Below are positions 31,501-42,725 of a stretch of DNA of 55,371 nt, piece after piece. The notes beneath the pieces are model-generated. The model searched no databases. It had not been told where the DNA came from and saw only the letters and a program-made list of their open reading frames with translations. This DNA comes from Mycobacterium tilburgii. GTDB lineage: Bacteria; Actinomycetota; Actinomycetes; Mycobacteriales; Mycobacteriaceae. The stretch spans positions 1 through 55,371 of the forward strand of contig NZ_LR655706.1 in assembly GCF_902168065.1 (NCBI RefSeq), in the 5' to 3' direction. Position 1 is the stretch's first letter; every line of letters starts with the position of its first letter. The position numbers and the translations under genes were made by a program.

Positions 31501-33965
31501 ATGTGGAGTACTGGAAGAAGGGCCTGCGGCACAGCGTGTACTTCACCCACGGGATCCGTAACGCCGTGGAGAGCGGGCACACCACCTTCCTGGAGCTGGC
31601 GCCCAACCCGGTGGCGCTGATGCAGGTCGGGTTGACCACCGCGGCGGCGGGACTGCATGACGCCCAACTGATCCCGACGTTGGCGCGCAAGCAGGACGAG
31701 GTCGAGTCGATGATCTCGACGATGGCGCAGCTCTACGTCTACGGCCACGACCTGGACGTCCGGACGTTGTTCACCCGCGCGCAGGGCTCGCAGGACTACG
31801 CGAACATCCCGCCGACCCGTTTCCACCGCAAAGAGCACTGGCTCGACGTGCGCTTCACCGGTGACGGCGCGGTAGTCATGCCGGGCGCCCACGTCGCGTT
31901 GCCGGACGGTCGGCACGTCTGGGAGTTTGCGCCCCGGGGCGGCGAGGTCGACCTACCGGGGCTGGTAAGAGCCGCTGCGGGCCAAGTGATTCCGGACGCG
32001 CAGTTGACCACGGCCGAGCAGCGCGCCGCGCCCGGCGACGGTGCCCGGCTGGTCACGACGCTGACCCGGCATCCGGGTGGCGCGTCGATTCAGGTGCACG
32101 CCCGGATCGACGAGTCGTTCACGCTGGTGTACGACGCGCTGGTGGCCCGAGCCGGTCAAACCGTCGGCGCCCTGCCCGACGCGGTCGGTACGGGCGCAGC
32201 GATCGCGCCCACGGCCGCAACGGGATTGGCGGAAGCGCCGGCCGCGTCGCCGACTGGTGAGGCTGAGGACGCCGAGACGTTGTCGGACAGTCTGACCAAC
32301 CGCTACATGCCGAGCGGGTTCACCAAGTGGTCGCCGGAGTCCGGCGAGACCATCGCCGAGCGGCTCGGCGCGATCGTGTCGGCGGCCATGGGCTACGAGC
32401 CGGAGGACCTGCCCTGGGAGGTGCCGCTGATCGAGCTCGGGCTGGACTCGCTGATGGCGGTGCGGATCAAGAACCGCGTGGAGTACGACTTCGACCTCCC
32501 GCCAATCCAATTGGCGGCGGTGCGTGACGCGAACCTCTACAACGTCGAGAAGCTGATCGAGTACGCGATCGAGCACCGCCACGAGGTGGAGCAGCTGCAC
32601 GAGTACCAGAAGACGCAGACAGCCGACGAGATCGCCGAGGCACAGGCCGAATTGCTTAGTGGGGCAACGCCGTCGTCGGTGGTGACCGCACCGGACCCGC
32701 AGGCGGAGCACCAGACTCAGCCGGCCGCACCGGCGCTGTCCTCGGACACGCCGATTCCACCGCCGACGGATCCGTCCGGCCCCACGGGCAATGGCTCGGC
32801 CAATGGCGCCAAGCCGAACCTAACCGGGGCGGTGGAGGCGCTCAGCCAAGATACCGTCGCACAGGCGCTCAACTCCGATGTGCCGCCGCGTGACGCCGCC
32901 GAACGAGTCACCTTCGCCACCTGGGCGATCGTGACGGGTAAGTCACCGGGCGGCATCTTTAACATGTTGCCCAAGCTGGACGAGGACACCGCCGCCAAGA
33001 TGGCGGAACGGCTATCGGAGCGCGCGGAGGGTCCGATCACGGCCGAGGAGGTGCTCACCTCGGAGAACATTCAGGCGCTGGCTGACAAGGTGCGCCAGTA
33101 CCTGGAGGCCGGCACGATCGACGGGTTCGTTCGCACGCTGCGGGCGCGTCCCGAGGACGATCCCACCAAGGTGCCAGTGTTCGTGTTCCATCCGGCCGGG
33201 GGCTCGACGGTGGTGTACGAACCGCTGCTCAACCGGTTGCCAGCGGACACGCCGATGTACGGCTTCGAGCGGGTCGAGGGGACCATCGAAGAGCGTGCGG
33301 CGCAATACGTGCCGAAGCTGATCGAGATGCAGGGCGACGGGCCCTACATCCTGGCCGGCTGGTCGCTGGGCGGGGTGCTGGCCTACGCGTGCGCGATCGG
33401 CCTCAAGCGGCTCGGCAAGGACGTCGCGTGGGTGGGTCTGATCGACGCGGTCCGTGCCGGCGAGGAGGTTCCGCAGACCAAGGAGGAGATCCGGAAGCGC
33501 TGGGAACGGTACGCCCGGTTCGCCGAGAAGACCTTCCAGGTGACCATCCCGGCGATCCCCTACGAGCAGCTCGAGGAGCTCGACGACGAGGGGCAAATCC
33601 GGTTCGTGCTGGAGGCGGTCAAGCAGGGCGGGGTGCAGATCCCGGCCGGCATCATCGAGCACCAGCGCACGTCGTACCTGGACAACCGGGCGATCGACAC
33701 CGCCGAGATCCAGCCGTACGACGGCCACGTCACCCTCTACATGGCCGATCGCTACCATGACGACGCGATCATGTTCGAGCCGCGCTACGCCGTGCGCCAA
33801 CCGGACGGCGGTTGGGGTGAGTACGTGTCCGACCTCGAGGTGGTGCCGATTGGTGGCGAGCACATCCAGGCCATCGACGAGCCGATCATCGCCAAAGTCG
33901 GCGCGCACATGACCCAGGCGTTGAACGAGATCGTGCACCGCTGGACGAGTGAGGTAGGCAAGTAG
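28527..33965 (+). CDS. pks13: Polyketide synthase Pks13 (mycolic acid condensase)
   Basis: 1812 residues, longer than the 1733 of M. tuberculosis because the N-terminal and linker regions are extended. It condenses the meromycolic chain with the alpha branch to give the mycolic beta-ketoester. Domains in order: N-terminal ACP with phosphopantetheine Ser87 in LGLSSRD; ketosynthase with Cys319 in DTACSSSL; acyltransferase with Ser838 in GQSLGEA; second ACP with Ser1308 in LGLDSLMA; a Pro/Ala-rich linker; and a thioesterase with Ser1613 in GWSLGGV, ending with the His in [10 protein letters not shown]. All active residues are in place. The TAG overlaps the accD4 GTG by one base. Confidence 0.97.
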   Translation: MADTESDLPENPVTAASAPGGETGEVPAETTAPPAGDEVTHSDGEKPRITTVAEMREWLRNWVGRAVGQSPDAIDESVPMVELGLSSRDAVALAADIEDLTGVTLSIAVAFQHPTIESLATRIIEGEPERPDDDFDTVDWTRTGPAERVDIAIVGLATRLPGDMNSPEETWQALMEGRDAITDLPEGRWSEFLEEPRIAQMVEKACTRGGYLKDIKGFDSEFFAIAKTEADNIDPQQRMALELTWEALEHARIPASSLRGEAVGVYVGFSNHDYQFLAVSDPTVAHPYAITGTANSIIANRVSYFYDFRGPSVALDTACSSSLVATHQAVQALRNGECDVALAGGVNALLTPLATLGFDEIGAVLAPDGRIKSFSSDADGYTRSEGGGMFVLKRVADARRDGDQILAVIAGSAVNHDGRSNGLIAPNQDAQAEVLRRAYKDAGIDPRNVDYVEAHGTGTVLGDPIEAEALGRVIGRGRSADRPVLLGAVKTNVGHLESAAGGASLAKVVLSLQHDKLPPSINFAGPSPYIDFDGMHLKVIDSATDWPRYGGYALAGVSSFGFGGANAHLVVREVLPSDVVERQPKPAPEAAAQADAEQTEMPTLESHSLRFDDFGNIIPDDLPVDDFEPELPGLTEEALSLKAATLEELAAQQEAEPVKPLIPLVVSAFLTSRKKAAAAELADWMESPEGQASSLELIGRSLSRRNHGRSRAVVLAHDHKEAIKGLRAVAEGKQRPGVFSVDGPVANGPVWVLAGFGAQHREMGKNLYLRNEVFASWIDKVDSLIQDELGYSVLELILDDSQDYGIETTQVTIFAIQIALGELLKHHGAKPAAVVGQSLGEAASAYFAGGLSLRDAARAICSRSHLMGEGEAMLFGEYIRLMALVEYSADEIKTVFSDFPDLEVCVYAAPTQTVIGGPPEQVDAIIARAESEGKFARKFQTKGASHTSQMDPLLGELSAELQGIKPMSPTVGIYSTVHEGSYVKPGSEPIHDVEYWKKGLRHSVYFTHGIRNAVESGHTTFLELAPNPVALMQVGLTTAAAGLHDAQLIPTLARKQDEVESMISTMAQLYVYGHDLDVRTLFTRAQGSQDYANIPPTRFHRKEHWLDVRFTGDGAVVMPGAHVALPDGRHVWEFAPRGGEVDLPGLVRAAAGQVIPDAQLTTAEQRAAPGDGARLVTTLTRHPGGASIQVHARIDESFTLVYDALVARAGQTVGALPDAVGTGAAIAPTAATGLAEAPAASPTGEAEDAETLSDSLTNRYMPSGFTKWSPESGETIAERLGAIVSAAMGYEPEDLPWEVPLIELGLDSLMAVRIKNRVEYDFDLPPIQLAAVRDANLYNVEKLIEYAIEHRHEVEQLHEYQKTQTADEIAEAQAELLSGATPSSVVTAPDPQAEHQTQPAAPALSSDTPIPPPTDPSGPTGNGSANGAKPNLTGAVEALSQDTVAQALNSDVPPRDAAERVTFATWAIVTGKSPGGIFNMLPKLDEDTAAKMAERLSERAEGPITAEEVLTSENIQALADKVRQYLEAGTIDGFVRTLRARPEDDPTKVPVFVFHPAGGSTVVYEPLLNRLPADTPMYGFERVEGTIEERAAQYVPKLIEMQGDGPYILAGWSLGGVLAYACAIGLKRLGKDVAWVGLIDAVRAGEEVPQTKEEIRKRWERYARFAEKTFQVTIPAIPYEQLEELDDEGQIRFVLEAVKQGGVQIPAGIIEHQRTSYLDNRAIDTAEIQPYDGHVTLYMADRYHDDAIMFEPRYAVRQPDGGWGEYVSDLEVVPIGGEHIQAIDEPIIAKVGAHMTQALNEIVHRWTSEVGK

Positions 33966-35545
33966 TGACGGATGTAGCGCCTGGACCGGCTCCTGTCGTG
34001 CACACCACGGCCGAAAAGCTGGCCGAGCTCACCGCTCGACTCGAGCTGGCCAAGGAGCCAGGCGGCGCGAAGGCCGCCGCCAAGCGTGACGCCAAGGGCA
34101 TCCCGAGTGCTCGCGCCCGCATCCACGCACTGGTCGACCCGGGCACCTTCCTGGAGGTCGGGGCGCTGGCCAAGACCCCGAACGACCCCGACGCGCTTTA
34201 CGGCGACGGATGCGTCACCGGCCACGCCATGATCGCCGGCCGGCCGGTCGGGGTGTTCTCTCACGACCAGACCGTGTTCCAGGGCACCGTCGGCGAGATG
34301 TTCGGCCGCAAGGTGGCCCGGCTGATGGAATGGTGCGCGATGGTCGGCTGCCCGATCATCGGCATCCAGGACTCCGGCGGCGCCCGCATCCAGGACGCTG
34401 TCACGTCGCTGGCCTGGTACGCCGAGCTGGGCCGCCGCCACGAGACGTTGTCCGGAGTGGTGCCGCAGATCTCCCTGATCTTCGGGAAATGCGCTGGCGG
34501 AGCGGTCTATTCGCCGATCCAGGACGACCTGCTGGTCGCGGTGCGCGACCAGGGTTACTTCTTCGTCACCGGGCCGGACGTGATCCGGGAGGTCACCGGC
34601 GAAGAGATCACGCTTGACGAGCTGGGTGGCGCCGACATCCAGGCCCGGTACGGCAACATTCATCACGTCGTCGACACCGAGGCCGAGGCGTTCCAGTACG
34701 TCCGGGACTTCCTGTCCTTCCTGCCGTCCAACGTGTTCGACAGCCCGCCGATCGTCAATCCCGGTCTGGAGCCGGAGATCACGCCGACGGACTTGGAACT
34801 CGACACGATCATCCCGGACAACGACAACGCCGTGTACGACATGCACGAGATTCTGCTGCGGATCTTCGACGACGGCGACCTTCTCGAGGTCGCCTCGCAG
34901 CAGGGGCCGGCGATCATCACCGCGTTCGCGCGGGTCGACGGCCGCCCGGTCGGCGTGATCGCCAACCAGCCCATGCATTTGGCCGGATCGATCGACAACG
35001 AGGCGTCCGACAAGGCGACCCGGTTCATCCGGTTCTGCGACATCTTCGAGCTCGCGCTGATCTTCGTGGTGGATACGCCCGGGTTCCTGCCGGGGGCCGA
35101 GCAGGAGAAGAACGGCATCATCAAGCGCGGCGGCCGGTTCCTGTCCGCGGTCGTCGAGGCCGACGTGCCCAAGGTGACGATCACCGTACGCAAGTCCTAC
35201 GGCGGCGCGTACGCCGTGATGGGATCACGGCAGCTGACCGCCGACTTCAACTTCGCCTGGCCCACAGCGCGCATCGCGGTGATCGGCGCCGAGGGCGCCG
35301 CCCAGCTGCTGATGAAGCGGTTCCCCGATCCGACGACGCCCGAGGCGCAGCAGATCAAGAAGGACTTCATCGAGGGCTACAACCTCAACATGGCGATTCC
35401 GTGGACGGCCGCTGAACGTGGTTTCATCGACGCGGTGATCGATCCGCACCAGACCAGGCTGCTGATCCGTAAGTCGCTACACCTGTTGCGCGACAAGCAG
35501 ATTTGGTTCCGCGTCGGGCGTAAGCACAGCCTGCTGCCGCTCTGA
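33965..35545 (+). CDS. accD4: Acyl-CoA carboxylase beta subunit AccD4
   Basis: 526 residues (M. tuberculosis 516). It is the carboxyltransferase subunit that, with AccA3 and AccD5/AccE5, makes the carboxylated long-chain acyl-CoA used by Pks13. The N-terminal half shows [21 protein letters not shown] and [17 protein letters not shown] (acyl-CoA-binding) segments; the C-terminal half shows [19 protein letters not shown] and [13 protein letters not shown]. The start is GTG at 33965, overlapping the last base of pks13. It is the last gene of the fadD32-pks13-accD4 operon, and the intact block ends here. Confidence 0.96.
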   Translation: MTDVAPGPAPVVHTTAEKLAELTARLELAKEPGGAKAAAKRDAKGIPSARARIHALVDPGTFLEVGALAKTPNDPDALYGDGCVTGHAMIAGRPVGVFSHDQTVFQGTVGEMFGRKVARLMEWCAMVGCPIIGIQDSGGARIQDAVTSLAWYAELGRRHETLSGVVPQISLIFGKCAGGAVYSPIQDDLLVAVRDQGYFFVTGPDVIREVTGEEITLDELGGADIQARYGNIHHVVDTEAEAFQYVRDFLSFLPSNVFDSPPIVNPGLEPEITPTDLELDTIIPDNDNAVYDMHEILLRIFDDGDLLEVASQQGPAIITAFARVDGRPVGVIANQPMHLAGSIDNEASDKATRFIRFCDIFELALIFVVDTPGFLPGAEQEKNGIIKRGGRFLSAVVEADVPKVTITVRKSYGGAYAVMGSRQLTADFNFAWPTARIAVIGAEGAAQLLMKRFPDPTTPEAQQIKKDFIEGYNLNMAIPWTAAERGFIDAVIDPHQTRLLIRKSLHLLRDKQIWFRVGRKHSLLPL

Positions 35546-35646
35546 CGAGCATTCAGGCTTCTTCAACCGCGCTATTTTATGCGATTCCGCTGTCGAAACC
35601 CGTTCCACCCTAGCATTTTTGGTGTTGATGTGACCCGTACGGCCGA

Positions 35647-36526
<880 letters not shown>

Positions 36527-36583
36527 GTCCATCACTGTAAGACGAGGATGGCGGCGTCTCGCCGAGGGCGCGGGTTTGCTTGA

Positions 36584-38043
36584 CTATCGCTGTTGTAGTC
36601 GCAGCGCTCCATCCTCCCCGAAGCGTTCCAGCGCCTCGTCGGTGTCGGCGTCGATGCCGCGCAGCGGCCCGTGATCGGCGAGGTAGCGTCGCGCGTACAG
36701 GGCCGCCACCAGTGCTTTGCGCTCGCTGCCGCGGGTCTCCCGTTCCCAGGCGGCCTGCTCGATGAGCAGTGCCCCCGCGAGTTTGGTGACCGGCACCGCG
36801 ATGCGCTGCCGCATGGCCTTGGGCTGGCGATGATTGGCTGCGCCGGTGCCGTCGAACACCATGGCCTGGGCGGCTTCGACGTCGACGATCAGCTCGACCA
36901 GCTTGCGCCGCATCAGCGGCTTGTCGATCAGCGTACTGCCGAACGCTTCGCGTTGCCGGGCGTAGCACAGCGACTCGACCAGGGCCCGGCGCGCGTTGGC
37001 CAGGCCGAACAACGCGATTCCCAGGCGTGCGGCGTTGGTCAGCTCCATCATTCGGCCCAACCCCTTGCCGTTGGAAGGGCCGGCTTGCCTTTGCGGGCCG
37101 CTCGGCTTCTCTGACAGCAGAAACGCCTCGGCGTCGACGAACTCGCCGGAGGCGACTGACCGGGTGCAGAGTTTGTCCTTCAACCGCCGCACCCGTACAC
37201 CGTTGCGGGACCCGTCGCGGCGGGCGCGCAACACCAGGAAGTTGGCAATGCCCCGCGAATTATCTTGGCTCCTTCGAGTTTAGCCAGCACGACGAAGGCC
37301 TGGCCTGCGCAGTTCGAGGCAAACCATTTGAAGCCGTTCAACAGCCAGACGTCGCCGCTGCGCCGGGCCGTGGTCTCTAGTGCGCCCAGATCGGAGCCAC
37401 CGGTGCGCTCGGTCAACAGCTGCGCGGTCTCGCCGGCCCACTCGCCGGAGGCGAACTTGCCCAGCACGTATTCGGCCACATCGGCCGGCGCGTACGCGGA
37501 CACCAATGACTGGACCATGCCGCCGCCGGTGCCCAGCGCGCAGCCCATCCCGATGTCGGCCTGGTTGAGCAGATAGTTCGACGCGAACAACGCCAGCCCG
37601 GAGCTCACCTTGGCCGCCCGCGCGTCGCTGCGCAGCGCCTGCTGGGCGTCCAGGACCGCGAGTTTAGCCCGGGTGAACGACTCCGGCATGACGACTCGGC
37701 TGACGTCGTGGCCCCACCGGTCGTAGCGCTCCAGCCGGGGCGGGTTAGGGTCGTTCTCTTCGGCCCAGCGTGCCACCGGCCCGCCCATCAGGTCGCCGAT
37801 GCTCTCCAAACGTGGTTCCACGACAGACAATTCGTCGGGCGCAATTCGTCGGGGCGCAAGTAGTACGCCATGGTGAACTGCAGCGTCGGGTCGGAGCAAT
37901 ACCAGTTTCAGACCGACGGCCCCGCGGTAGTGGTCCGTTTGGTAGCGCCGCGACTTCTTCGGCGTGGCGAAGGGCAGCCGGTCCACGGCCTCAGTGTCAT
38001 AACCGGTGTCACAACCAGTGTCGGAGCCAGCGTCGTCGCTCAT
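36584..38043 (-). pseudogene. fadE35: Acyl-CoA dehydrogenase FadE35-like, decayed
   Basis: Starts with an ATG at 38043 and reads through LPFATPKKSRRYQTDHY, YDRWGHDVSRVVMPESF, LLTERTGGSDLGALETTA and GFKWFASNCAGQAFVVLA, an AidB/FadE35-type acyl-CoA dehydrogenase. Near 37265 a single missing base shifts the frame (AKLEGAK, then the expected DNSRGIANFLVL is found one base over). The second frame gives KDKLCTRSVASGEF, GKGLGRMMELTNAARLGIAL and CYARQREAFG. Around 36780 the text jumps from AVPVTKL to AGALLIEQAAWE, apparently an in-frame deletion of roughly 100 residues that normally carry the GGNGY region. In M. tuberculosis fadE35 also lies between the emb cluster and accD4. Confidence 0.85.
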
Positions 38044-38129
38044 AATGCGACGGTATTACAGCCGCTACGAGGGTCTCGCTCGATCAGGCCGCGCGAGGCA
38101 GGTCGGGGCAGGCACTGCTCGAGCTGGGC

Positions 38130-38438
38130 TTTGGTTGGTCGGAGGTGGGGCCCACCCCACATAGCTCAGGTACACACCCGCCAGCGCGAAGACGACGCAG
38201 AGCGCTAGATCGTCGGGCGCCATTTCAGCGTTGATGCGCCGCGACAATGATGAGGCCGAAGGCCAGGATGAAGGCGCCGGCCACCCACGACCACAGCGGG
38301 CTCGACTCGAAGTCGGCAAGGACGGTCCTCATGTCGGAAGCTCGGGCCAGCGCCGTGACGTCGATGATGACCAGGAACGGACCCAGCACGTGGGCGAGCA
38401 TGCGTGTCGTGGCTTGGCGATTGCGGAGAGGTTTCCAT
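38130..38438 (-). pseudogene. Small multi-helix membrane protein, decayed
   Basis: A strong ribosome site GGAGGT lies six bases before an ATG at 38436-38438 (METSPQSPSHDTH). The frame breaks near 38403, and the protein continues as MLAHVLGPFLVIIDVTALAR and WSWVAGAFILAFGLIIVAA (38225-38401, 58 residues) to a TGA. A further hydrophobic stretch, CVVFALAGVYLSYVGWA, is readable in another frame to about 38145. It looks like a three-helix membrane protein of ~100 residues broken twice. The function is unknown. Confidence 0.6.
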
Positions 38439-38578
38439 GGTCGTACCTCCAGCTGATGATGGTGCCGATCTCATCGCACCATTCGGGTGAGCTACAGCTG
38501 TAGGGCCGAAGGCCCTCGACGCGGCGGTGCGACTCGGCGCATCATCGATCCAGTGGCCATCAATCAAGGGAGTCGACA

Positions 38579-38810
38579 ATGAAGGCCAACGTGGGTGACT
38601 GGCTCGTCATCAAAGACACAACGACCGAGCCTACCCGATAAGCGCGGGCTGATCACCGAGGTCCGCGCCCCGACGGCGCCCGCCATACGTGGTGCGCTGG
38701 CTGACCGACGGGCACGAGGCAACCGTGTTCCCGGGCTCGGACGCCATCGTCTTCACCGCTGCCGAGCAACAACATTCGGAGCAGCGCCCGGCCGGTATCG
38801 GCGCGACCTA
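38579..38810 (+). pseudogene. DUF1918 protein, decayed
   Basis: ATG at 38579 gives MKANVGDWLVIKDTTTEPT, the typical DUF1918 N-terminus. A TAA follows after a frameshift, and PDKRGLITEVRAP continues one base over. A second shift near 38685 leads to YVVRWLTDGHEATVFPGSDA and TAAEQQHSEQRPAGIG. All parts of the ~65-residue DUF1918 domain can be recognised, but in three frames. The 3' end touches the convergent remnant of a secreted protein. Confidence 0.8.
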
Positions 38811-39297
38811 CATCGGGACGACGAATCTCGATTGTAGTACTCGGCCGGATTCTGGGAGTTCGGGTTGGGGTGCTCGATGATCACCCAGGACGCCGGTCGT
38901 GCCGGGCCGCAGGGTCTCCGACACGGTCACCGTCCCGTTGCCGCGGCGTCGGTCTCCAGGCCGGTGAAGGCGGTGCCCGCTGCGCCGGTACCGCAGCCGA
39001 CCGAGGCCGGCCTGGGCGTCTCGAACCAGCCCGACGTCGAAATGCGTTAGCGACTGCGGGGAATCGGACAGCTGCACCTCCGCGACCGCCCGCCTGCCAA
39101 CCTTGCGGACGGTGACCGAACCGGTGCCTAGGGGCGTTCTGCGGCACCATGGGCACGGTGCTGATCAGGCTGAAGTCGCAGCTACGCAACTTGGCATCCA
39201 ACACGACGATCGTGCCGTTGGCGGTGGCGATCCCCACGGTCGCCACCGGCGACACTGCCGCGGTGAAAATCGCCCCGAGTATGCCCAGGCGTTCCAC
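38808..39297 (-). pseudogene. Secreted protein of unknown function, decayed
   Basis: A GTG at 39297 opens a signal-peptide-like start (ERLGILGAIFTAAVSPVATV) followed by GTIVVLDAKLRSCDFSLIS. Near 39135 the frame breaks; GSVTVRKVGRRAVAEVQLSD, then SPQSLTHFDVGLVRDAQAG, then GNGTVTVSETLRPGTTGVW and IIEHPNPNSQNPAEYY follow in changing frames, ending at a TAG at 38808-38810. The beta-rich pattern with a C-terminal WVIIEHP segment resembles small exported mycobacterial proteins, but I cannot name the family. Confidence 0.65.
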
Positions 39298-39482
39298 ATG
39301 TCCATCCGGTGGCCCGTCCTCCCCGCCGCGTGACCTGAATCGCGCCAGGGTAGATATGACCATTCATTGGGCGAATTAAACTGAATGCAAAGACTTACTA
39401 AACCGTCAATTAACCGGCCATTATTTTACCGGTGACTAATTATCCGCAGCGAAGGTCTATTACCCGTTTATCTCGCGGCCAT
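39298..39482. other. Spacer downstream of embB
   Basis: 185 bases without a gene after the embB stop. Its last ~120 bases (39360-39480) are AT-rich with TATTTTACCGG near 39422, unusual for this genome. No hairpin terminator stands out. Confidence 0.4.
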
Positions 39483-42400
39483 TTAGGGCTTGATCCGGAT
39501 TTCGCCGGGTGACCACCATCCGGTGCGGGTTGCCTTGCCGAGGTAGATCTGTGCAGGTTGGGAGTCCGCTATCGTCTCGAACTTGCGCAGTGAGCCCCAG
39601 TCCCTGCCCCAGTCCTCAAACAGATATGTCGACATCACGTGCGCCCGCAATAACAAGTCGGTGATTCCCAGCAAACCGCCGTTGACGCCGTCTTGCCAGG
39701 TGTCGGTGTCCTGTTTCTTCGCGTTGTAGTCCGGGGTGATGCGGAACTTCGGGATTTCGGTGACCCCGTTGGAATGCAGCATCGGGTGTTGGCACGGGAA
39801 TGCCAATCCGACCGCCCAGTCCATCAACACGGGCTGTGACGAGCCCACGTATTCCTGCAACGAACGCAACTCCGGGACCCGCGGCGGCGTCACCGCAATC
39901 CAGTCGTCCGGCGTCAGGGACAGATCCTCGGCGACCACCCGCACCGCGATCGCGTCGGCCGGCATCTGGGAGCGGGTGAAGCGCAGGTTTCGCCACACCT
40001 TCGGCTGCTCGCCGTACAGGTCATAGGGCACCAGCCGGCCGGCCGGCTGCACTGTACCGTCCGGGCCGGGCCGGCCGTATTCCAGTTCCACCGTCTGCCC
40101 GTTGGTGTGGTGGTGCAGGATGCTGTTGCCGGCGATCGTGCCCGCGGCGGTCATCACCACTAGCGGGTGCCCGTCGTCGAGCTTCGGCAGCTGGTACCAT
40201 GCCGAGGTGAGCCTGCTCTGCTGTTGGGCGCCGGTGGTGTAGCTGCCGGCGAGCGGCACCCGGTCCGGATCGAGTCCGTACGGCAGCGGCACCGTCGACC
40301 CGTTAATGCCCGGCTTCGGCAGCTTCAGCGGCCCATACCAGTCGTAGTCGGTTCCGGGCTGCGGCACCGCGGTCTCCTTGACCGACTCGGCCAGGGTGCG
40401 GTCCGGCACGCCGTTGGGGGTGAACCCGGTAGGGTTGATCCCACCCAACGGCCCCAGGGGGCCGTAGTTTTCGGGCTCCCCGGTTTTCACCGGCGCCATG
40501 AACCCGGCGTTGCTGTCCGGTTCGACGAGCACGTCGTCGGCCAGGCCGCAGCCGCCGCTGAACTCGCGCAGGTTGTCCCAGGCATTGGAATAGGTGGGGT
40601 ACTGGCGGACGATGCCGGCCGTCATCGACGCCACGAAGACCAGCGCCATGAACCCGGCCCCCACTGGGACGGGCGCTGCGGTCAGTGCCCGCGCTAGCCG
40701 GCCCTCGCCGTGGCCGGTGTCCGCGAAATGCAACAAGGCCGCGTACACCGCGACAATCGCAAACAACGCGAAAAATATTGTGCTGATCGATATCCCGGCG
40801 ATCCTCGGCATGCTGTTGTTGAACGGCACGCCATAGCTGGAGACGTACCACCAGCCGTTGGTGGTGGCGAAGCACAGCGCCAGCACGAACAGCACCCCCG
40901 CGAGGAACGCCATCCGATTGCGCGACCAGCGCAACACCTGGGGCGACACCAGCACCGTGGTCAGCGCCGCCATCGCCGCGCCCACCGCGGCGAACAGCCC
41001 GAAGTGGTGCACCCACTTGGTGGGGGTGAACATCAGGAAGAACATGGTGCCGAAGATGACACCCATCAGCCGCCACGCCGGGCCGCGGGCCACCCCCGAA
41101 ACTCGCTTGCGGCGCAACATGATGAATAGCGCCGTGAACAGGCACAGCGCGGTCAGCAGGAATCCGAACCGGCGCGACAACGATCCGTCGACGGTGGGCA
41201 GGATCAGGTAGTAGTAGCGCAGGTTCTCGGTGTACCACGCCTGACTGGGTCCGATCGCGGTGCGAATCCTGGTGGCCTCCAACACCGTTGACAGCGTCTG
41301 GTCGGCGAACACCACGGTGAGGATGACGAACCCGGCGGCCAGCATCGGCGCCACCAACGGCCATGTCCCCACCAGGCAATGCCGTTTGACCATGATGCGC
41401 AGGATCGGCCGGCCACCGGCGACCAGTGCGGCCACGGCGATCAGCCCGGTCGGCTGTACACCCAGCGTGAACGCCGCGGTGATCACCGCTAGCGCCGCCG
41501 GTGTCAGCCGGGAGGCGCACATCGAACGCTCGATCAGCACGTAGGTGATCAGCGAGCCGAGCGCGATGATGGGTTCGGGACGCAGCCCGTTGTCGAACGG
41601 CATCCACGAGGTCAGCAGCACCATGCCCGCCGCCCAGTTCGCGGCCTTGCTCGAGGTCACCGCGGGCCCCAGCCGGGGCAGCACCTCACGCGACAGCAGC
41701 AGCCAGCACACCAGCCCGGCGACCAGGTCGGGCGACCGCATCCACAGGCTGTCGTCGCTGACGTGGGTCATCAGGGCCAGCAGGTTGTAGTACCAGCCGA
41801 AGGGATCCTCCGGGCTGCCGAACCAGCGGAAGTAGTTGGACATGTAGCCCGCGTGGTCGGCGACCCTGGCCATGCCGAGGATGTAGCCGTCGTCGGACGA
41901 GTTCGCCCCGATCACATGCCACAGCACGAACCCGAAGATGACTGTGGCGTCGGTGAGGATGAACTTCTTCCACCGGGTCGGAATCAGCCGATGCATGCGC
42001 CGGCCGTCCAACTGGTCCAGCCGCCACAGTGCGATCAGCGAGACGCTGGTGGCCAGGATGGCGCCCACTATCGCCAACAGCTTCAATGTCGTTGGGGTGG
42101 TGGAGAAACGGGTGTCGATGGTCGCCGAAAACTTTAGACCGGGCGGGGCGGGCCCGCTGAGATCGGTGAACACCCCGACGATCTGGGGGCGCAGGTTGGG
42201 ATCGGCAAAACCGCCGGATTGCGGCTTGCCCGCCGGATTGGTCAGCCCGACGAACGTGGCGAAAGTGCCTGCATGCGTGGATGTTATTTCGATGCGCTGA
42301 CATTGCGGGGATGCGGCCTGCTCGCGCGGGACACTCGCGATCACCACGTTGCGGTCGGTGACGTCGACCCGCTTGCTGTTGACGACGACGAACAGCGCGT

Positions 42401-42725
42401 TGAGCGCGGCGTCTTTGCCCTTCTTGGGCGCGGTGCTCAGCGCGACGCCGCCCTCAGGCGGCAGGTCGCGCACTACCGAGCAGTGCACGGTGACCGTCAC
42501 GTCCACCGGGGACAGCGAAATCAGCGGCGCCGTCACGCTATTGAGTTGGCCGTTCTGCGGCCAGTTGAGCTGCGCCGTCGTCTGCACGACCGGCAACAGC
42601 GGCGTCGCGACGGACAGCAGGAAGCCCATCAGCCCGGCGATCGTGGCGACCCACCGGGTCACCCGGACGGTGTCGCGGGCACCAGGGGCGGCAGTGGTCG
42701 GCTCGTCATGGTGGACAACGGTCAT
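39483..42725 (-). CDS. embB: Arabinosyltransferase EmbB
   Basis: 1080 residues (M. tuberculosis 1098). With EmbA it forms the hetero-complex that extends and branches the arabinan of arabinogalactan using decaprenyl-phosphoryl arabinose; it is the main ethambutol target. About 15 membrane helices and a GT-C loop with [16 protein letters not shown] are followed by a periplasmic carbohydrate-binding C-terminus. Met285 in YILGM corresponds to the resistance residue Met306 and is methionine. The motif further on reads [13 protein letters not shown], differing at two positions from the M. tuberculosis VSDASLWMRLPDL. The start overlaps the embA stop by four bases. Confidence 0.97.
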   Translation of the reverse strand: MTVVHHDEPTTAAPGARDTVRVTRWVATIAGLMGFLLSVATPLLPVVQTTAQLNWPQNGQLNSVTAPLISLSPVDVTVTVHCSVVRDLPPEGGVALSTAPKKGKDAALNALFVVVNSKRVDVTDRNVVIASVPREQAASPQCQRIEITSTHAGTFATFVGLTNPAGKPQSGGFADPNLRPQIVGVFTDLSGPAPPGLKFSATIDTRFSTTPTTLKLLAIVGAILATSVSLIALWRLDQLDGRRMHRLIPTRWKKFILTDATVIFGFVLWHVIGANSSDDGYILGMARVADHAGYMSNYFRWFGSPEDPFGWYYNLLALMTHVSDDSLWMRSPDLVAGLVCWLLLSREVLPRLGPAVTSSKAANWAAGMVLLTSWMPFDNGLRPEPIIALGSLITYVLIERSMCASRLTPAALAVITAAFTLGVQPTGLIAVAALVAGGRPILRIMVKRHCLVGTWPLVAPMLAAGFVILTVVFADQTLSTVLEATRIRTAIGPSQAWYTENLRYYYLILPTVDGSLSRRFGFLLTALCLFTALFIMLRRKRVSGVARGPAWRLMGVIFGTMFFLMFTPTKWVHHFGLFAAVGAAMAALTTVLVSPQVLRWSRNRMAFLAGVLFVLALCFATTNGWWYVSSYGVPFNNSMPRIAGISISTIFFALFAIVAVYAALLHFADTGHGEGRLARALTAAPVPVGAGFMALVFVASMTAGIVRQYPTYSNAWDNLREFSGGCGLADDVLVEPDSNAGFMAPVKTGEPENYGPLGPLGGINPTGFTPNGVPDRTLAESVKETAVPQPGTDYDWYGPLKLPKPGINGSTVPLPYGLDPDRVPLAGSYTTGAQQQSRLTSAWYQLPKLDDGHPLVVMTAAGTIAGNSILHHHTNGQTVELEYGRPGPDGTVQPAGRLVPYDLYGEQPKVWRNLRFTRSQMPADAIAVRVVAEDLSLTPDDWIAVTPPRVPELRSLQEYVGSSQPVLMDWAVGLAFPCQHPMLHSNGVTEIPKFRITPDYNAKKQDTDTWQDGVNGGLLGITDLLLRAHVMSTYLFEDWGRDWGSLRKFETIADSQPAQIYLGKATRTGWWSPGEIRIKP

